Shown here: one piece after another, positions 24,960-33,140 of the stretch
How positions within the stretch are numbered: position 1 is the stretch's first letter
Layout: each line of letters starts with the position of its first letter
Assembly: GCF_002432125.1 (NCBI RefSeq)
Contig: NZ_DJFS01000074.1
Location: forward strand, 1 to 50,600
Direction: 5' to 3'
Length of the DNA stretch: 50,600 nucleotides
DNA from: Brevundimonas sp. UBA5866
GTDB taxonomy: Bacteria > Pseudomonadota > Alphaproteobacteria > Caulobacterales > Caulobacteraceae
Position numbers and translations under genes: made by a program
Notes under the pieces: generated by a model
Databases searched by the model: none
Told to the model about the DNA's origin: nothing
The model's input: the letters and a program-made list of their open reading frames with translations, nothing else

Positions 24960-26480
24960 ATGTCTTGGCGGATCAAACCGCTGGACGCAATTATCGCGTC
25001 CGCTGAAAAGAAAGCGCTTACGCGCTCGCTGGGTGCCGTCCAGCTGACCCTGCTTGGTGTCGGCGCGATTATCGGTACCGGCATCTTCGTGCTGACTTCC
25101 GAGGCTGCCCAGAAGGCCGGCCCCGGCATGATGTGGAGCTTCGTTATCGCCGCTGCGGTCTGTGCCGTGGCGGCGCTTTGCTATTCGGAGCTGGCATCGA
25201 TGGTGCCGGTTTCGGGTTCGGCATACACCTACACCTATGCCGTGATGGGCGAACTTCTGGCGTGGACCGTCGGCTGGGCGCTTATTCTGGAATACACCGT
25301 GGCCGCATCCGCGGTGTCCGTAGGCTGGTCCGGATATTTCACGGGGCTTTTGAATAGCTGGGGGATAAGCCTACCGCTTGCCTTAACAGCCGGACCTTAT
25401 GCTGGCGGTATCGTGAACCTTCCCGCCGCCCTGATCGCTCTGCTGATCACCGGCCTGCTGATGATCGGCACGACCGAAAGCGCACGCGTGAACGCCATTC
25501 TGGTGGCGATCAAGGTAACGGCCCTGACCGTCTTCATCATCCTGACCGTTCCGGTGATCAAGGGTGCCAACTTCACCCCGTTCACGCCTAACGGCTGGAT
25601 CGGCATGGGCGATCACGCCGGTCTGGGCGTCGTGGGTGCTGCGGCCTCGATCTTCTTTGCCTATGTCGGCTTCGACGCGGTTTCGACCGCTGCCGAGGAA
25701 ACCAAGGACCCGCAGAAGAACGTTCCGATCGGTCTGATCGGCTCGCTGGTCATCTGCACCATCTTCTACCTGCTGGTGGCCGCCGGTGCGATCGGTGCGC
25801 TCGATCCGCAAAGCGCCCAACCGGTTACCGGCCCGAACGGTGAGATCCTGCACGCAGGTTCGGCCGCACTGGCCCAACAGTGCTTGACGCTGGCCCAAGC
25901 CGGTCAAGAACCGCTGGTTTGCTCGAAGGAAGCTCTCGCTCACGTCCTGCGCCAACTGGGTCACCAGCGCGTCGGCGACCTGATCGGCGTCGCCGCCTTC
26001 CTGGCCCTGCCGTCGGTTATCCTGATCATGCTGTTCGGCCAGACCCGTATCTTCTTCGTGATGGCACGTGACGGCCTGCTGCCGGACTTCCTGGCCAAGA
26101 TCCACCCCAAGTGGAAGACGCCGCACATCGTAACCATGATCACCGGTGTTGCCGTGGCCTTCTTCGCGGCCTTCCTGCCGGTCGGCAAGCTGGCTGACAT
26201 CTCGAACTCGGGCACGCTGTTCGCCTTCTTCATGGTGGCGATCTCCGTGATGATCCTGCGCGTCAAACAGCCGGATCGCCATCGTCCGTTCAAAACGCCT
26301 CTGGTGTGGATCATCGCGCCGCTGGCCGTTGTGGGCACGCTGGGCCTGTTCCTGAACCTGCCGACGGAGTCCAAGCTGGTGCTGCCGATCTGGGCCGCCA
26401 TCGGTCTGGCCGTGTACTTCCTGTACGGCTACCGCAAGAGCCACGTTGGCCGCGGTATCATCGATACCGACCAGCACTGA
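24960..26480 (+). CDS. APC-superfamily amino-acid permease (CAT-like)
   Basis: An inner-membrane amino-acid transporter, probably for cationic or small amino acids, 506 residues from the ATG at 24960 behind GAGGGG. The N-terminus is followed by GVGAIIGTGIFVLTS in helix 1, the substrate-binding GTG turn. Other marks are YSELASMVPVSGSAYTYTY, FFAYVGFDAVSTAAEETKDPQKN and GQTRIFFVMARDGLLP. About 12-14 helices are visible. A loop of some 55 residues after helix 7 carries two Cys (in QQCLTL and LVCSKE) that could form a disulfide outside. It is monocistronic with its own terminator. Confidence 0.92.
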   Translation: MSWRIKPLDAIIASAEKKALTRSLGAVQLTLLGVGAIIGTGIFVLTSEAAQKAGPGMMWSFVIAAAVCAVAALCYSELASMVPVSGSAYTYTYAVMGELLAWTVGWALILEYTVAASAVSVGWSGYFTGLLNSWGISLPLALTAGPYAGGIVNLPAALIALLITGLLMIGTTESARVNAILVAIKVTALTVFIILTVPVIKGANFTPFTPNGWIGMGDHAGLGVVGAAASIFFAYVGFDAVSTAAEETKDPQKNVPIGLIGSLVICTIFYLLVAAGAIGALDPQSAQPVTGPNGEILHAGSAALAQQCLTLAQAGQEPLVCSKEALAHVLRQLGHQRVGDLIGVAAFLALPSVILIMLFGQTRIFFVMARDGLLPDFLAKIHPKWKTPHIVTMITGVAVAFFAAFLPVGKLADISNSGTLFAFFMVAISVMILRVKQPDRHRPFKTPLVWIIAPLAVVGTLGLFLNLPTESKLVLPIWAAIGLAVYFLYGYRKSHVGRGIIDTDQH

Positions 26481-26502
26481 TCTGAGGATTAGATGCCTTG
26501 AA

Positions 26503-26529
26503 AGCCCCGGAGCAATCCGGGGCTTTTTT
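26503..26529 (+). terminator. Rho-independent terminator of the amino-acid permease gene
   Basis: AGCCCCGG (26503-26510) pairs with CCGGGGCT (26517-26524) around AGCAAT, followed by TTTTTT. It lies 23 bp past the stop codon. Confidence 0.92.
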
Positions 26530-26601
26530 GTTGTCTTTAAAGGCAAATATCCAGCTTGCACCGCGCCGCTTCAGCCTATAAAGCCCTTTCGAAGACCTAA
26601 T

Positions 26602-26686
26602 GCGGATGTGGCGGAACTGGTAGACGCACTGGATTTAGGTTCCAGCGCCGAGAGGCGTGGAGGTTCGATTCCTCTCATCCGCACCA
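26602..26686 (+). tRNA. tRNA-Leu (anticodon TAG)
   Basis: An 85-nt tRNA with an encoded CCA. The acceptor GCGGATG pairs with CATCCGC. The anticodon stem CTGGA/TCCAG encloses TTTAGGT, with anticodon TAG reading CUN Leu codons. A long variable arm (GCCGAGAGGCG) marks a class II tRNA. The T-arm is GAGG-TTCGATT-CCTC and the discriminator is A, as expected for Leu. Confidence 0.98.
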
Positions 26687-26840
26687 CTCCCCCTTCCTCA
26701 ACATTGCAACGCACAATCACATGGGCAATTCCATGCCCGTCACTTCACGTGATGCGCGAATGGCGAGGTCATAGCGTTGCAAATCTATCCGTTTGATGGG
26801 GATTTCCGATCACGGATCATGTCCGAAGACTTAAAAATGC

Positions 26841-26856
26841 TTGCGTTATGACGCAA
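26841..26856. promoter_or_regulatory. Palindrome in the glnB promoter region
   Basis: TTGCGT-TATG-ACGCAA is a perfect 6-bp dyad with a 4-nt spacer, 59 bp before the glnB ATG, just after an A-rich CTTAAAAATG. A larger dispersed repeat (TTGCAACG near 26705 and CGTTGCAA near 26775) is also present in this 228-bp gap. Nitrogen-responsive control would fit the gene, but neither element matches the NtrC consensus (GCAC-N7-GTGC). No other gene is seen in the gap. Confidence 0.4.
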
Positions 26857-26914
26857 TGCAATGTGTCTTGGACGTCGAGCGTCGGGCCATCAGGGGACCC
26901 GGCTCGGAAGTGCT

Positions 26915-27253
26915 ATGAAAAAGATCGAAGCCATCATCAAGCCGTTCAAGCTCGATGAAGTCAAAGATGCCCTGCAAGACATTGGGGTGCAGGGAATGAC
27001 GGTTCTCGAGGCCAAGGGATATGGCCGACAGAAGGGTCATTCCGAGCTCTACCGCGGTGCCGAGTACGTCATCGACTTCCTGCCGAAAATCAAAATCGAG
27101 ATCGTCGTCGCCGACGACCTCGTGCCAGCAGTCGTCGATGCCATCCAGAACGCCGCGCGTACGGGCAAAATCGGGGACGGCAAAATCTTTGTCAGCTCGA
27201 TCGAAGACGTCATTCGCATCCGGACCGGAGAAACTGGCTCGCAAGCTATCTGA
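26915..27253 (+). CDS. glnB: Nitrogen regulatory protein PII
   Basis: A trimeric cytoplasmic sensor of 2-oxoglutarate, ATP/ADP and nitrogen state that controls glutamine synthetase adenylylation and NtrBC. It is 112 residues from ATG at 26915, exactly family size; an in-frame upstream ATG at 26861 gives a non-family extension. The T-loop reads GRQKGHSELYRGAEY, with the uridylylated Tyr at position 51. The C-loop region is TGKIGDGKIFV followed by IRIRTGE. It is followed after 68 bp by glnA with a hairpin terminator between, the classic alphaproteobacterial glnBA pair. Confidence 0.97.
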   Translation: MKKIEAIIKPFKLDEVKDALQDIGVQGMTVLEAKGYGRQKGHSELYRGAEYVIDFLPKIKIEIVVADDLVPAVVDAIQNAARTGKIGDGKIFVSSIEDVIRIRTGETGSQAI

Positions 27254-27260
27254 CCGCACA

Positions 27261-27290
27261 CGGCCGTCCCATCGGGGCGGCCGCTTTTGT
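27261..27290 (+). terminator. Intergenic terminator-like hairpin between glnB and glnA
   Basis: CGGCCGTCCC (27261-27270) pairs with GGGGCGGCCG (27274-27283, one G-T pair) around ATC, followed by CTTTTGTTT. It probably terminates part of the glnB transcripts, allowing glnB and glnA to be expressed at different levels. Confidence 0.7.
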
Positions 27291-27321
27291 TTCCTCCCAT
27301 TTCCATTCAGGACCTCGAGAA

Positions 27322-28731
27322 ATGAGCGCCGCACAAAAGATCCTGCAAGAGATCAAAGACAAGGGCATTGAGTACGTCGACCTGCGCTTCACCGACACCA
27401 AGGGCAGGCTGCAGCACGTAACCTTCGACATCAGCCAGATCGACGAGGACTTCCTGACGGAAGGCACCATGTTCGACGGCTCGTCGATCGCCGGCTGGAA
27501 GGCCATCAACGAGTCCGACATGCTGCTGATGCCGGACCTGTCGACCGCCTACGTCGATCCGTTCTACCAACAGCCGACCCTGTTCCTGTTCTGCGACGTT
27601 CTGAACCCGGACACCGCCGAGCCCTACAACCGCGACAGCCGTTCGATGGCCAAGAAGGCCCTCGCCTACGTCCAGTCGGCTGGCGTGGGCGATACCGTCT
27701 ACTTCGGTCCGGAAGCCGAGTTCTTCGTGTTTGACGACGTGCGTTGGAACACCGCCCCGCACGACACCCGCTACAGCTTCGACTCGTCGGAACTGCCGGC
27801 CAACACCGGTGCCGAATACGCCGAAGGCAACATGGGTCACCGTCCGGCGACCAAGGGCGGCTACTTCCCTGTGAACCCGGTCGATTCCGGCCAGGACCTG
27901 CGCGGCGAAATGCTGGCCGTGATGCGCGACATGGGCCTCGACCCCGAGAAGCACCACCACGAAGTGGCTCCGGCACAGCACGAACTGGGTCTGAAGTTCT
28001 CGGACCTGCTGACGATGGCCGACCGCCTGCAGCTGTACAAGTACGTGATCCACAACGTGGCCCACGCCTATGGCAAGTCGGCGACCTTCATGGCCAAGCC
28101 GATGTTCGGCGACAACGGCTCGGGCATGCACGTCCACATGTCGATCTGGAAAGACGGCAAGCCGCAGTTCGCCGGTGACAAGTACGCCGGCCTGTCGCAG
28201 GAATGCCTGTGGTACATCGGCGGTATCATCAAGCACGCCAAGGCCATCAACGCCTTCGCCAACTCGACCACCAACTCGTACAAGCGTCTGGTCCCGGGTT
28301 ACGAAGCCCCGGTCAAGCTGGCCTACTCGGCCCGCAACCGCTCGGCCTCGATCCGTATCCCGCACGTCTCGTCGCCGAAGGCCAAGCGCATCGAAGCCCG
28401 CTTCCCGGACCCGATGGGCAACCCGTACCTGACCTTCGTGGCCCTGCTGATGGCTGGCCTCGACGGCATCGAGAACCGTATCGATCCGGGCGCAGCCGCC
28501 GACAAGAACCTGTACGACCTGCCGCCGGAAGAGCGTGGCTCGATCCCGGAAGTCGCCGGTTCGCTGCGTGAAGCCCTGGACGCCCTGAACGCCGACCGCG
28601 CCTTCCTCAAGAAGGGCGGCGTGATGGACGACGACTTCATCGACGCCTACATCGCGCTGAAGGAAGAAGAAGTCGCCCGTCTGCAACTGCACCCGCACCC
28701 GGTCGAGTTCGACATGTACTACAGCTGCTGA
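27322..28731 (+). CDS. glnA: Glutamine synthetase type I
   Basis: Makes glutamine from glutamate, ammonia and ATP; a cytoplasmic dodecamer. It is 469 residues, the GSI-beta size. Landmarks are FDGSSIAGW, the metal-binding FGPEAEFFVFD, the ATP-binding KPMFGDNGSGMHVH, and the adenylylation site NLYDLPPEE with Y398 (Tyr397 in E. coli). That site implies inactivation by GlnE, controlled by the neighbouring PII protein. A clear terminator follows. Confidence 0.98.
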   Translation: MSAAQKILQEIKDKGIEYVDLRFTDTKGRLQHVTFDISQIDEDFLTEGTMFDGSSIAGWKAINESDMLLMPDLSTAYVDPFYQQPTLFLFCDVLNPDTAEPYNRDSRSMAKKALAYVQSAGVGDTVYFGPEAEFFVFDDVRWNTAPHDTRYSFDSSELPANTGAEYAEGNMGHRPATKGGYFPVNPVDSGQDLRGEMLAVMRDMGLDPEKHHHEVAPAQHELGLKFSDLLTMADRLQLYKYVIHNVAHAYGKSATFMAKPMFGDNGSGMHVHMSIWKDGKPQFAGDKYAGLSQECLWYIGGIIKHAKAINAFANSTTNSYKRLVPGYEAPVKLAYSARNRSASIRIPHVSSPKAKRIEARFPDPMGNPYLTFVALLMAGLDGIENRIDPGAAADKNLYDLPPEERGSIPEVAGSLREALDALNADRAFLKKGGVMDDDFIDAYIALKEEEVARLQLHPHPVEFDMYYSC

Positions 28732-28756
28732 TCGCAGCCGTAGCTACGGACATGAA

Positions 28757-28788
28757 GCCCCGGCCAGCATCGCTGGTCGGGGTTTTTG
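28757..28788 (+). terminator. Rho-independent terminator of glnA
   Basis: CCCCGGCCAGC (28758-28768) pairs with GCTGGTCGGGG (28772-28782, one G-T pair) around ATC, followed by TTTTTG. It lies 26 bp after the glnA stop. Confidence 0.93.
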
Positions 28789-28871
28789 TTGCCCTGAGGA
28801 ATGGCTTGAGACGAACTGACAAACAACAAGGCGCAGGGTGCCCCCTCGCCTTTCAGCCCGTCGTGCCAAAG

Positions 28872-28908
28872 AAAAAGGCCGACCCCGTCAGGGACCGGCC
28901 TTTGTTTA
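28872..28908 (-). terminator. Terminator of the tatABC operon
   Basis: AAAGGCCG-ACCCC pairs with GGG-ACCGGCCTTT (28874-28903) around GTCA. On the minus strand it ends in CTTTTTC. It overlaps the tatC stop (28908-28906) and could also work rightward on read-through from glnA. Confidence 0.88.
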
Positions 28909-29790
28909 TTGCTCTCCAGCGGCCTCGCGCTTGCGTCGGCGCATTTCGATGATGCGGACGCACCAGATGGAGACCTCGTACAGAAGCACCATCGGGACGG
29001 CCAGCATCAGCTGGCTGATGGGGTCAGGCGGCGTCACCACCGCAGCCACAACCACCACCGCAACGATGGCATAGCGACGGCCCTTCGCCATCAGCTCGCT
29101 GCTGATCAGGCCCGCCATCCCCACCAAGGTCATCACAACCGGAAGCTGGAAGCAGAAGCCGAAGGCCAGAACCAGCGCCATCACGAGGCTGAGATAGTCC
29201 GACACCTTGGGCAGCAGCTCGGCCGTCACGCCCTCGCCGACGATGCCCTGACTCAGCGAGAACCACATCACGAAGGGCAGCATGACGAAATAGACCAGCG
29301 CCGCGCCGACAACGAACAGCACCGGTGCCGCGACAAGGAACGGCAGGAACGCGCCACGCTCGTTGCGGTACAGGCCCGGAGCCACGAAGCGGTAAAGCTG
29401 ATAGGCGATCACGGGGAAGGCCAGAAACACCGCACCCAGCGCGGCCAGCTTCATCTTGGTGAAGAGGATTTCCAGCGGCGCCGTGTAGATCAGGCGCACG
29501 GACTCATCATCGACGTGCGGCAGCGGGATCGCACCCGCCGTACCCAGGATAAGATCGATCGGTGAGACACTGGGGTGGCCGCCGCCCGCCGACTGGAAGA
29601 AGGCATAGGCCGCCACATAGGGCTTCACCAGAAACAGATAGATCTGACCCGAGAAGTAGAAGCAGACGATAAAGGCCAGAGCGAAAGCAATCACGCATTT
29701 CAGCAGCCGCGAACGCAGCTCGATCAGGTGATCCATCAACGGCGCACGCGAGGCCTCGATCTCGGCCTCGTCGCGATCTGCATGCGTCAT
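28906..29790 (-). CDS. tatC: Twin-arginine translocase subunit TatC
   Basis: The polytopic Tat core that recognises twin-arginine signal peptides of folded proteins. It is 294 residues with six predicted membrane helices. The N-terminal cytosolic segment has the conserved MDHLIELRSRLLKC. A conserved Pro-rich periplasmic face and VAPGLYRNERGAF follow. It extends past E. coli TatC (258 residues) with a longer first periplasmic loop (about residues 55-90) and a basic tail. Its ATG overlaps the tatB stop by four bases (ATGA). A predicted Tat substrate is encoded at 42.1-44.3 kb. Confidence 0.97.
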   Translation of the reverse strand: MTHADRDEAEIEASRAPLMDHLIELRSRLLKCVIAFALAFIVCFYFSGQIYLFLVKPYVAAYAFFQSAGGGHPSVSPIDLILGTAGAIPLPHVDDESVRLIYTAPLEILFTKMKLAALGAVFLAFPVIAYQLYRFVAPGLYRNERGAFLPFLVAAPVLFVVGAALVYFVMLPFVMWFSLSQGIVGEGVTAELLPKVSDYLSLVMALVLAFGFCFQLPVVMTLVGMAGLISSELMAKGRRYAIVAVVVVAAVVTPPDPISQLMLAVPMVLLYEVSIWCVRIIEMRRRKREAAGEQ

Positions 29791-30260
29791 TGCACGTCCT
29801 TCTTGGCCTCGGCGGTTGCCTCGGCATTCGCTTGTTCGACCTGTGCAGCCTGCGCGTCCAGATCAGGCCACTCATCGACACCCGTAGGCACGATCACCGG
29901 CTCCGACACGGCCTGCGCCCCGGTGACTTCCGGAGATGCCTTTGCGTCTGCGCCGTCAACCGGTGCCTCAAGCTCCTTGCGGATGTCCTTGAAGGCATTG
30001 TCGGCCTCGGCCCCAAGGACATACATGCCAGAGCCCGTACGCAAGGCCTGAACCTCCTTGCGCAGCTCGTCGAGCTCGGACTGACGGGCCATTTCGTCAA
30101 AGCTGGAACGGAACTCGTTCGCCATCGCCCGGGCCTTGGCCACGAACTGGCCCACCCGCCGCATCAGCAGCGGCAGGTCCTTTGGCCCCACAACAAGCAG
30201 GGCCACGATTCCGATCACAAGGATTTCGAAACCGCCGATACCGGGGCCTAGACCACCCAT
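29787..30260 (-). CDS. tatB: Sec-independent translocase protein TatB
   Basis: Pairs with TatC to form the substrate-recognition complex. It is 157 residues. A single N-terminal membrane helix (about 8-24, GGFEILVIGIVALLVVG) with the typical GPKDLP hinge is followed by an amphipathic helix and a long acidic, probably disordered tail rich in Ala, Glu and Val. It is 23 bp downstream of tatA and overlaps tatC by four bases. Confidence 0.95.
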   Translation of the reverse strand: MGGLGPGIGGFEILVIGIVALLVVGPKDLPLLMRRVGQFVAKARAMANEFRSSFDEMARQSELDELRKEVQALRTGSGMYVLGAEADNAFKDIRKELEAPVDGADAKASPEVTGAQAVSEPVIVPTGVDEWPDLDAQAAQVEQANAEATAEAKKDVQ

Positions 30261-30283
30261 AACTCAGCGTCTTTCAGCGGTGA

Positions 30284-30487
30284 TCAGCGGGTTTCTTTGT
30301 CTTCGGTACGGGTAATGGTGCCGACCGGCTCGTTCTTGGCCTTGTCTTCGTCCTTTAGGCCGTCCTTGAAGGCACGGATGCCCTTGGCGGCATCGCCCAT
30401 GATCGAAGACAGCTTGCCACGACCGCCAAACAGAACCGCCACAACAACAATGACGATGGCCCAGTGCCAGATGCTCATAGCGCCCAT
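30284..30487 (-). CDS. tatA: Twin-arginine translocase subunit TatA
   Basis: The pore-forming Tat subunit, 67 residues from the ATG at 30487, chosen because GAGGAGG lies seven bases ahead; longer in-frame starts are non-family. The membrane helix (about 4-20, SIWHWAIVIVVVAVLF) is followed by the FGGRGKLS hinge and the amphipathic helix IMGDAAKGIRAFKDGLKDE. The charged tail is short. It is the first gene of tatABC and diverges from rnhA. Confidence 0.95.
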   Translation of the reverse strand: MGAMSIWHWAIVIVVVAVLFGGRGKLSSIMGDAAKGIRAFKDGLKDEDKAKNEPVGTITRTEDKETR

Positions 30488-30598
30488 CGGAAATCCTCCT
30501 CGGTGGGCCGCGAGTACCGCGTGCCCGAACACAGATTGTTATCGCCCATATAGGCGTAGAGATGGCAGTGCGCCAAGTGACGCTGTAGGCAAGGTTAA

Positions 30599-31048
30599 AT
30601 GAGTCTACCAGATCACGTCATCGTCCACACGGATGGAGCCTGCAAAGGCAACCCCGGCCCCGGAGGCTGGGGCGCCATTCTGCAATCACGCGGCCACGAG
30701 AAAGAACTGTGGGGTGGTGAGTTGAATACCACCAACAACCGTATGGAATTGATGGCGGCGATTCAGGCCCTTGAGGCGCTCAAACGCCCGTGCCGCGTGG
30801 ATTTGCACACCGACAGCAAATACGTGATGCAGGGCGTTACCGAGTGGATCCGCGGCTGGAAAGCGCGTGGCTGGAAGACAGCCGACAAGAAGCCGGTAAA
30901 GAACGAGGACCTGTGGCGTCGGCTGGATGAGGCCCGTAACCGTCATGAGGTGAAGTGGCACTGGGTCAAGGGCCATGCGGGGCACGAACTGAACGAGCGT
31001 GCTGATTCGCTTGCCAATCGCGGGGTTGACGAGGCACGCGGACGCTAG
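30599..31048 (+). CDS. rnhA: Ribonuclease HI
   Basis: Degrades the RNA strand of RNA-DNA hybrids. It is 149 residues, close to E. coli's 155. The four catalytic acids are placed as in the family: Asp in HTDGACKGNPGPGGWG, Glu in NNRMELMAAIQALE, Asp in LHTDSKYVMQG and Asp in ELNERADSLA. The basic handle region (GWKARGWKTADKKPVKN) is present. It stands alone, converging on nfeD with 24 bp between the ends. Confidence 0.97.
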   Translation: MSLPDHVIVHTDGACKGNPGPGGWGAILQSRGHEKELWGGELNTTNNRMELMAAIQALEALKRPCRVDLHTDSKYVMQGVTEWIRGWKARGWKTADKKPVKNEDLWRRLDEARNRHEVKWHWVKGHAGHELNERADSLANRGVDEARGR

Positions 31049-31072
31049 GACCGCCTGCCCCGCCCTCTAACC

Positions 31073-31531
31073 TCAAGTGTGGCGAACGCGCAGGCGGCCA
31101 CCCATGACCTGCTCCACCACGACATTTTCACCCACCAGCGGGCTGGCGCCATCAATCTCTGCCGCCCATTCCGAGCCGGAGATGAAAACGCGGCCTGCGC
31201 CATTGTGGAATGGCTCCACGACGCGGGCCATCTGGCCGATCAGCCGCAGGTTGATGTCATTGATATCGGGCGTGTCGTCCGGATTGACCTTCTTGACGAA
31301 ACGCTTGGATATAAGGGTCAGGAACACGGTGAGCGCGGCAAACACCGCCAGTTCGACCCAGATGCCCAGCTCGGGCATCAGTGCCGATAGAAGAGCGGTA
31401 ATGCCCGCAGCCACTGCCGGCCAAAGCAGCCACTCGGTCGAGAACATGGCCTCTACACCCAGAAGCGCGACACCGATCCCGAGCCAGAGCCAGAACGGTT
31501 GAGACGCATATAACTCTACGAGCCATTCCAT
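31073..31531 (-). CDS. NfeD-family membrane protein
   Basis: A small partner of SPFH/stomatin proteins, thought to help organise membrane protein quality control. It is 152 residues from the ATG at 31531-31529, which has GGAG eight bases ahead; ATG at 31537 (TGATG overlap) and GTG at 31540 are alternatives. Two to three membrane helices occupy about 10-75 (LWLGIGVALLGVEAMFS and following). A soluble OB-fold (about 90-150) includes LIGQMARVVEPF and GENVVVEQVMGGRLRV. It lacks the N-terminal protease domain of long NfeD forms. It is directly coupled to the upstream SPFH gene. Confidence 0.9.
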   Translation of the reverse strand: MEWLVELYASQPFWLWLGIGVALLGVEAMFSTEWLLWPAVAAGITALLSALMPELGIWVELAVFAALTVFLTLISKRFVKKVNPDDTPDINDINLRLIGQMARVVEPFHNGAGRVFISGSEWAAEIDGASPLVGENVVVEQVMGGRLRVRHT

Positions 31532-31536
31532 GTTCA

Positions 31537-32571
31537 TCACTCCGATGGCGGAACAATCGTGGTGCGTGCCGTCACCGGACGGGCAGACGATCTGGAAGAA
31601 GCCGGTGCGGACGCAGGTTCGGGGTTGCGCGTACGACGTGTCGGTTGCGCCTGCCCGCCGCCCTCACCACCGCGCGCAAGGTTCACCAGTTCGCCGACGC
31701 CAGCGATCGTGCCCACCAGAGCCGACATTTCTGACGGAACGATAACCGTCTTCTGCTGCGGGCTGCTGGCCAGTTGGGCAAAGGCTTCTACGTACTTCTG
31801 TGCGACGAAGTAGTTGATGGCGTTCACGTCCCCGGCGGCGATGGCGTTCGACACCATCTCCGTGGCGCGCGCTTCGGCCTCGGCCTCACGTTCGCGGGCC
31901 TCGGCATCGCGGAAGGCGGCTTCCTTGCGACCTTCGGATTCGAGGATGGCCGATTGTTTGGCCCCTTCGGCGCGGGCGATGGCGGCTTGCTTTTCGCCGT
32001 CAGCCTCGGTGATGACCGCACGGCGTTCGCGCTCGGCCTTCATCTGACGGGCCATCGCATTGGTGATATCGACCGGCGGGGTCAGGTCCTTGATCTCGAT
32101 ACGGTTGACCTTGATGCCCCACGGCTCGGTCGCCGCATCGATAACGTGCAGCAGACGCGTGTTGATGCTGTCGCGCTGGCTAAGCACTTCATCCAGCTCC
32201 ATCGAGCCGACCACCGTACGCAGGTTCGTCATACAGAGCTGGGCGATGGCATAGCTGAGGTTATCTACGCGATAGGCGGCGGCAGAGGCGTTCGTCACCT
32301 GGATGAAGACGATACCGTCAACCTTCACCATAGCGTTGTCTTTGGTGATAACTTCCTGCGTCGGAACGTCCAGCACCTGCTCCATCATGTTCATGCGGCG
32401 CCCGACGCGTTCGATGAAAGGCGTGAGGAGATGGATGCCCGGTGTCAGGGTCTTCGTGTAACGGCCGAACCGCTCGACGGTGAACTCGCGCCCCTGAGGC
32501 ACGATCTTCACGACGCTAAACAGCAGGATCAGCGCGAATACGACGAAGGGAATAACGAATAACAGACCCAT
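31537..32571 (-). CDS. SPFH/stomatin-family protein (QmcA-like)
   Basis: A membrane-anchored scaffold of the prohibitin/stomatin group that oligomerises and may modulate FtsH-type proteolysis. It is 344 residues. One N-terminal helix (about 3-22) is followed by the SPFH domain (about 25-190) with VPQGREFTVERFGRYTKTL and TPGIHLLTPFIERVGRR, a long charged coiled coil (about 190-260, rich in Ala, Glu and Arg), and a Pro/Arg/Ser-rich tail that looks disordered. AGGAGG lies five bases before the ATG. It is followed by nfeD, the usual pairing. Confidence 0.93.
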   Translation of the reverse strand: MGLLFVIPFVVFALILLFSVVKIVPQGREFTVERFGRYTKTLTPGIHLLTPFIERVGRRMNMMEQVLDVPTQEVITKDNAMVKVDGIVFIQVTNASAAAYRVDNLSYAIAQLCMTNLRTVVGSMELDEVLSQRDSINTRLLHVIDAATEPWGIKVNRIEIKDLTPPVDITNAMARQMKAERERRAVITEADGEKQAAIARAEGAKQSAILESEGRKEAAFRDAEAREREAEAEARATEMVSNAIAAGDVNAINYFVAQKYVEAFAQLASSPQQKTVIVPSEMSALVGTIAGVGELVNLARGGEGGGQAQPTRRTRNPEPASAPASSRSSARPVTARTTIVPPSE

Positions 32572-32648
32572 TCAGTCCTCCTGGACGCGAGCGGCATCGT
32601 TAACCGGCCGTCGCTTGCGCCCCATTTCTGACATAAGTTCTGCGATTG

Positions 32649-33062
32649 TCACTCTACGTTTTTGTCAGACTTGGCAGAGTATGCAGCGCGGATAATCCGG
32701 CGCGTCTCGTCCCATTCGACCATGTCCAGAGCCTGATCGAGATCGAAAAACCGTGCATCTGCGGCGTCGTCACCGGCCACGACATCGCCTGACAGCCATT
32801 CGGCCCAATAGTCGATCAGGACATAATGGCGGGCGGCTTCAGAAAAAATGCCATCGACGACATCCAGCAGCCCCCCGATACGCGCCGTGACGCCGGTTTC
32901 CTCGGACAGTTCGCGCAGGGCGGCGTCGATAGTCCGCTCTCCGGGTTCGATTCGTCCGCCCGGCAGACTCCACTCCCCCACCCTTGGCGGCTGGCCACGC
33001 CGGATGAGCAGAACCTGATCGCCTTTCAGGCATACGACGCCGACCGCGGGTACCGGCGTCAT
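32649..33062 (-). CDS. NUDIX hydrolase
   Basis: Cleaves nucleoside diphosphate-linked compounds; resembles ADP-ribose pyrophosphatase-type members. It is 137 residues from the ATG at 33062. The NUDIX box is complete: GGRIEPGERTIDAALRELSEETGV fits G-x5-E-x7-REUxEExGU. The frame stays open far upstream (to 34550), but that part is antisense to the FAD-dehydrogenase gene. It is the first gene of a NUDIX-SPFH-NfeD run on this strand, with a 77-bp gap, so cotranscription is uncertain. The substrate is unknown. Confidence 0.9.
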   Translation of the reverse strand: MTPVPAVGVVCLKGDQVLLIRRGQPPRVGEWSLPGGRIEPGERTIDAALRELSEETGVTARIGGLLDVVDGIFSEAARHYVLIDYWAEWLSGDVVAGDDAADARFFDLDQALDMVEWDETRRIIRAAYSAKSDKNVE

Positions 33063-33140
33063 GAATATTTCGCAGTTTGACAGTTCAACAGCATAGGTTT
33101 GCGCTTCCACCACCGCACAGCATTTGTCAAAAGGGCGATC

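Noticed and set aside
25383..26561. 392-codon minus frame opposite the amino-acid permease
   Set aside because: Gln/Arg/Asp/His-rich product typical of the antisense of membrane proteins; runs over the permease terminator.
26687..26914. Sigma-54 promoter before glnB
   Set aside because: TGGC and TTGC occur near 26760-26780 but 12 bases apart instead of the 7 required between the -24 and -12 elements.
27307..28698. 463-codon minus frame opposite glnA
   Set aside because: Antisense of a strongly expressed, codon-biased gene; no recognisable domain.
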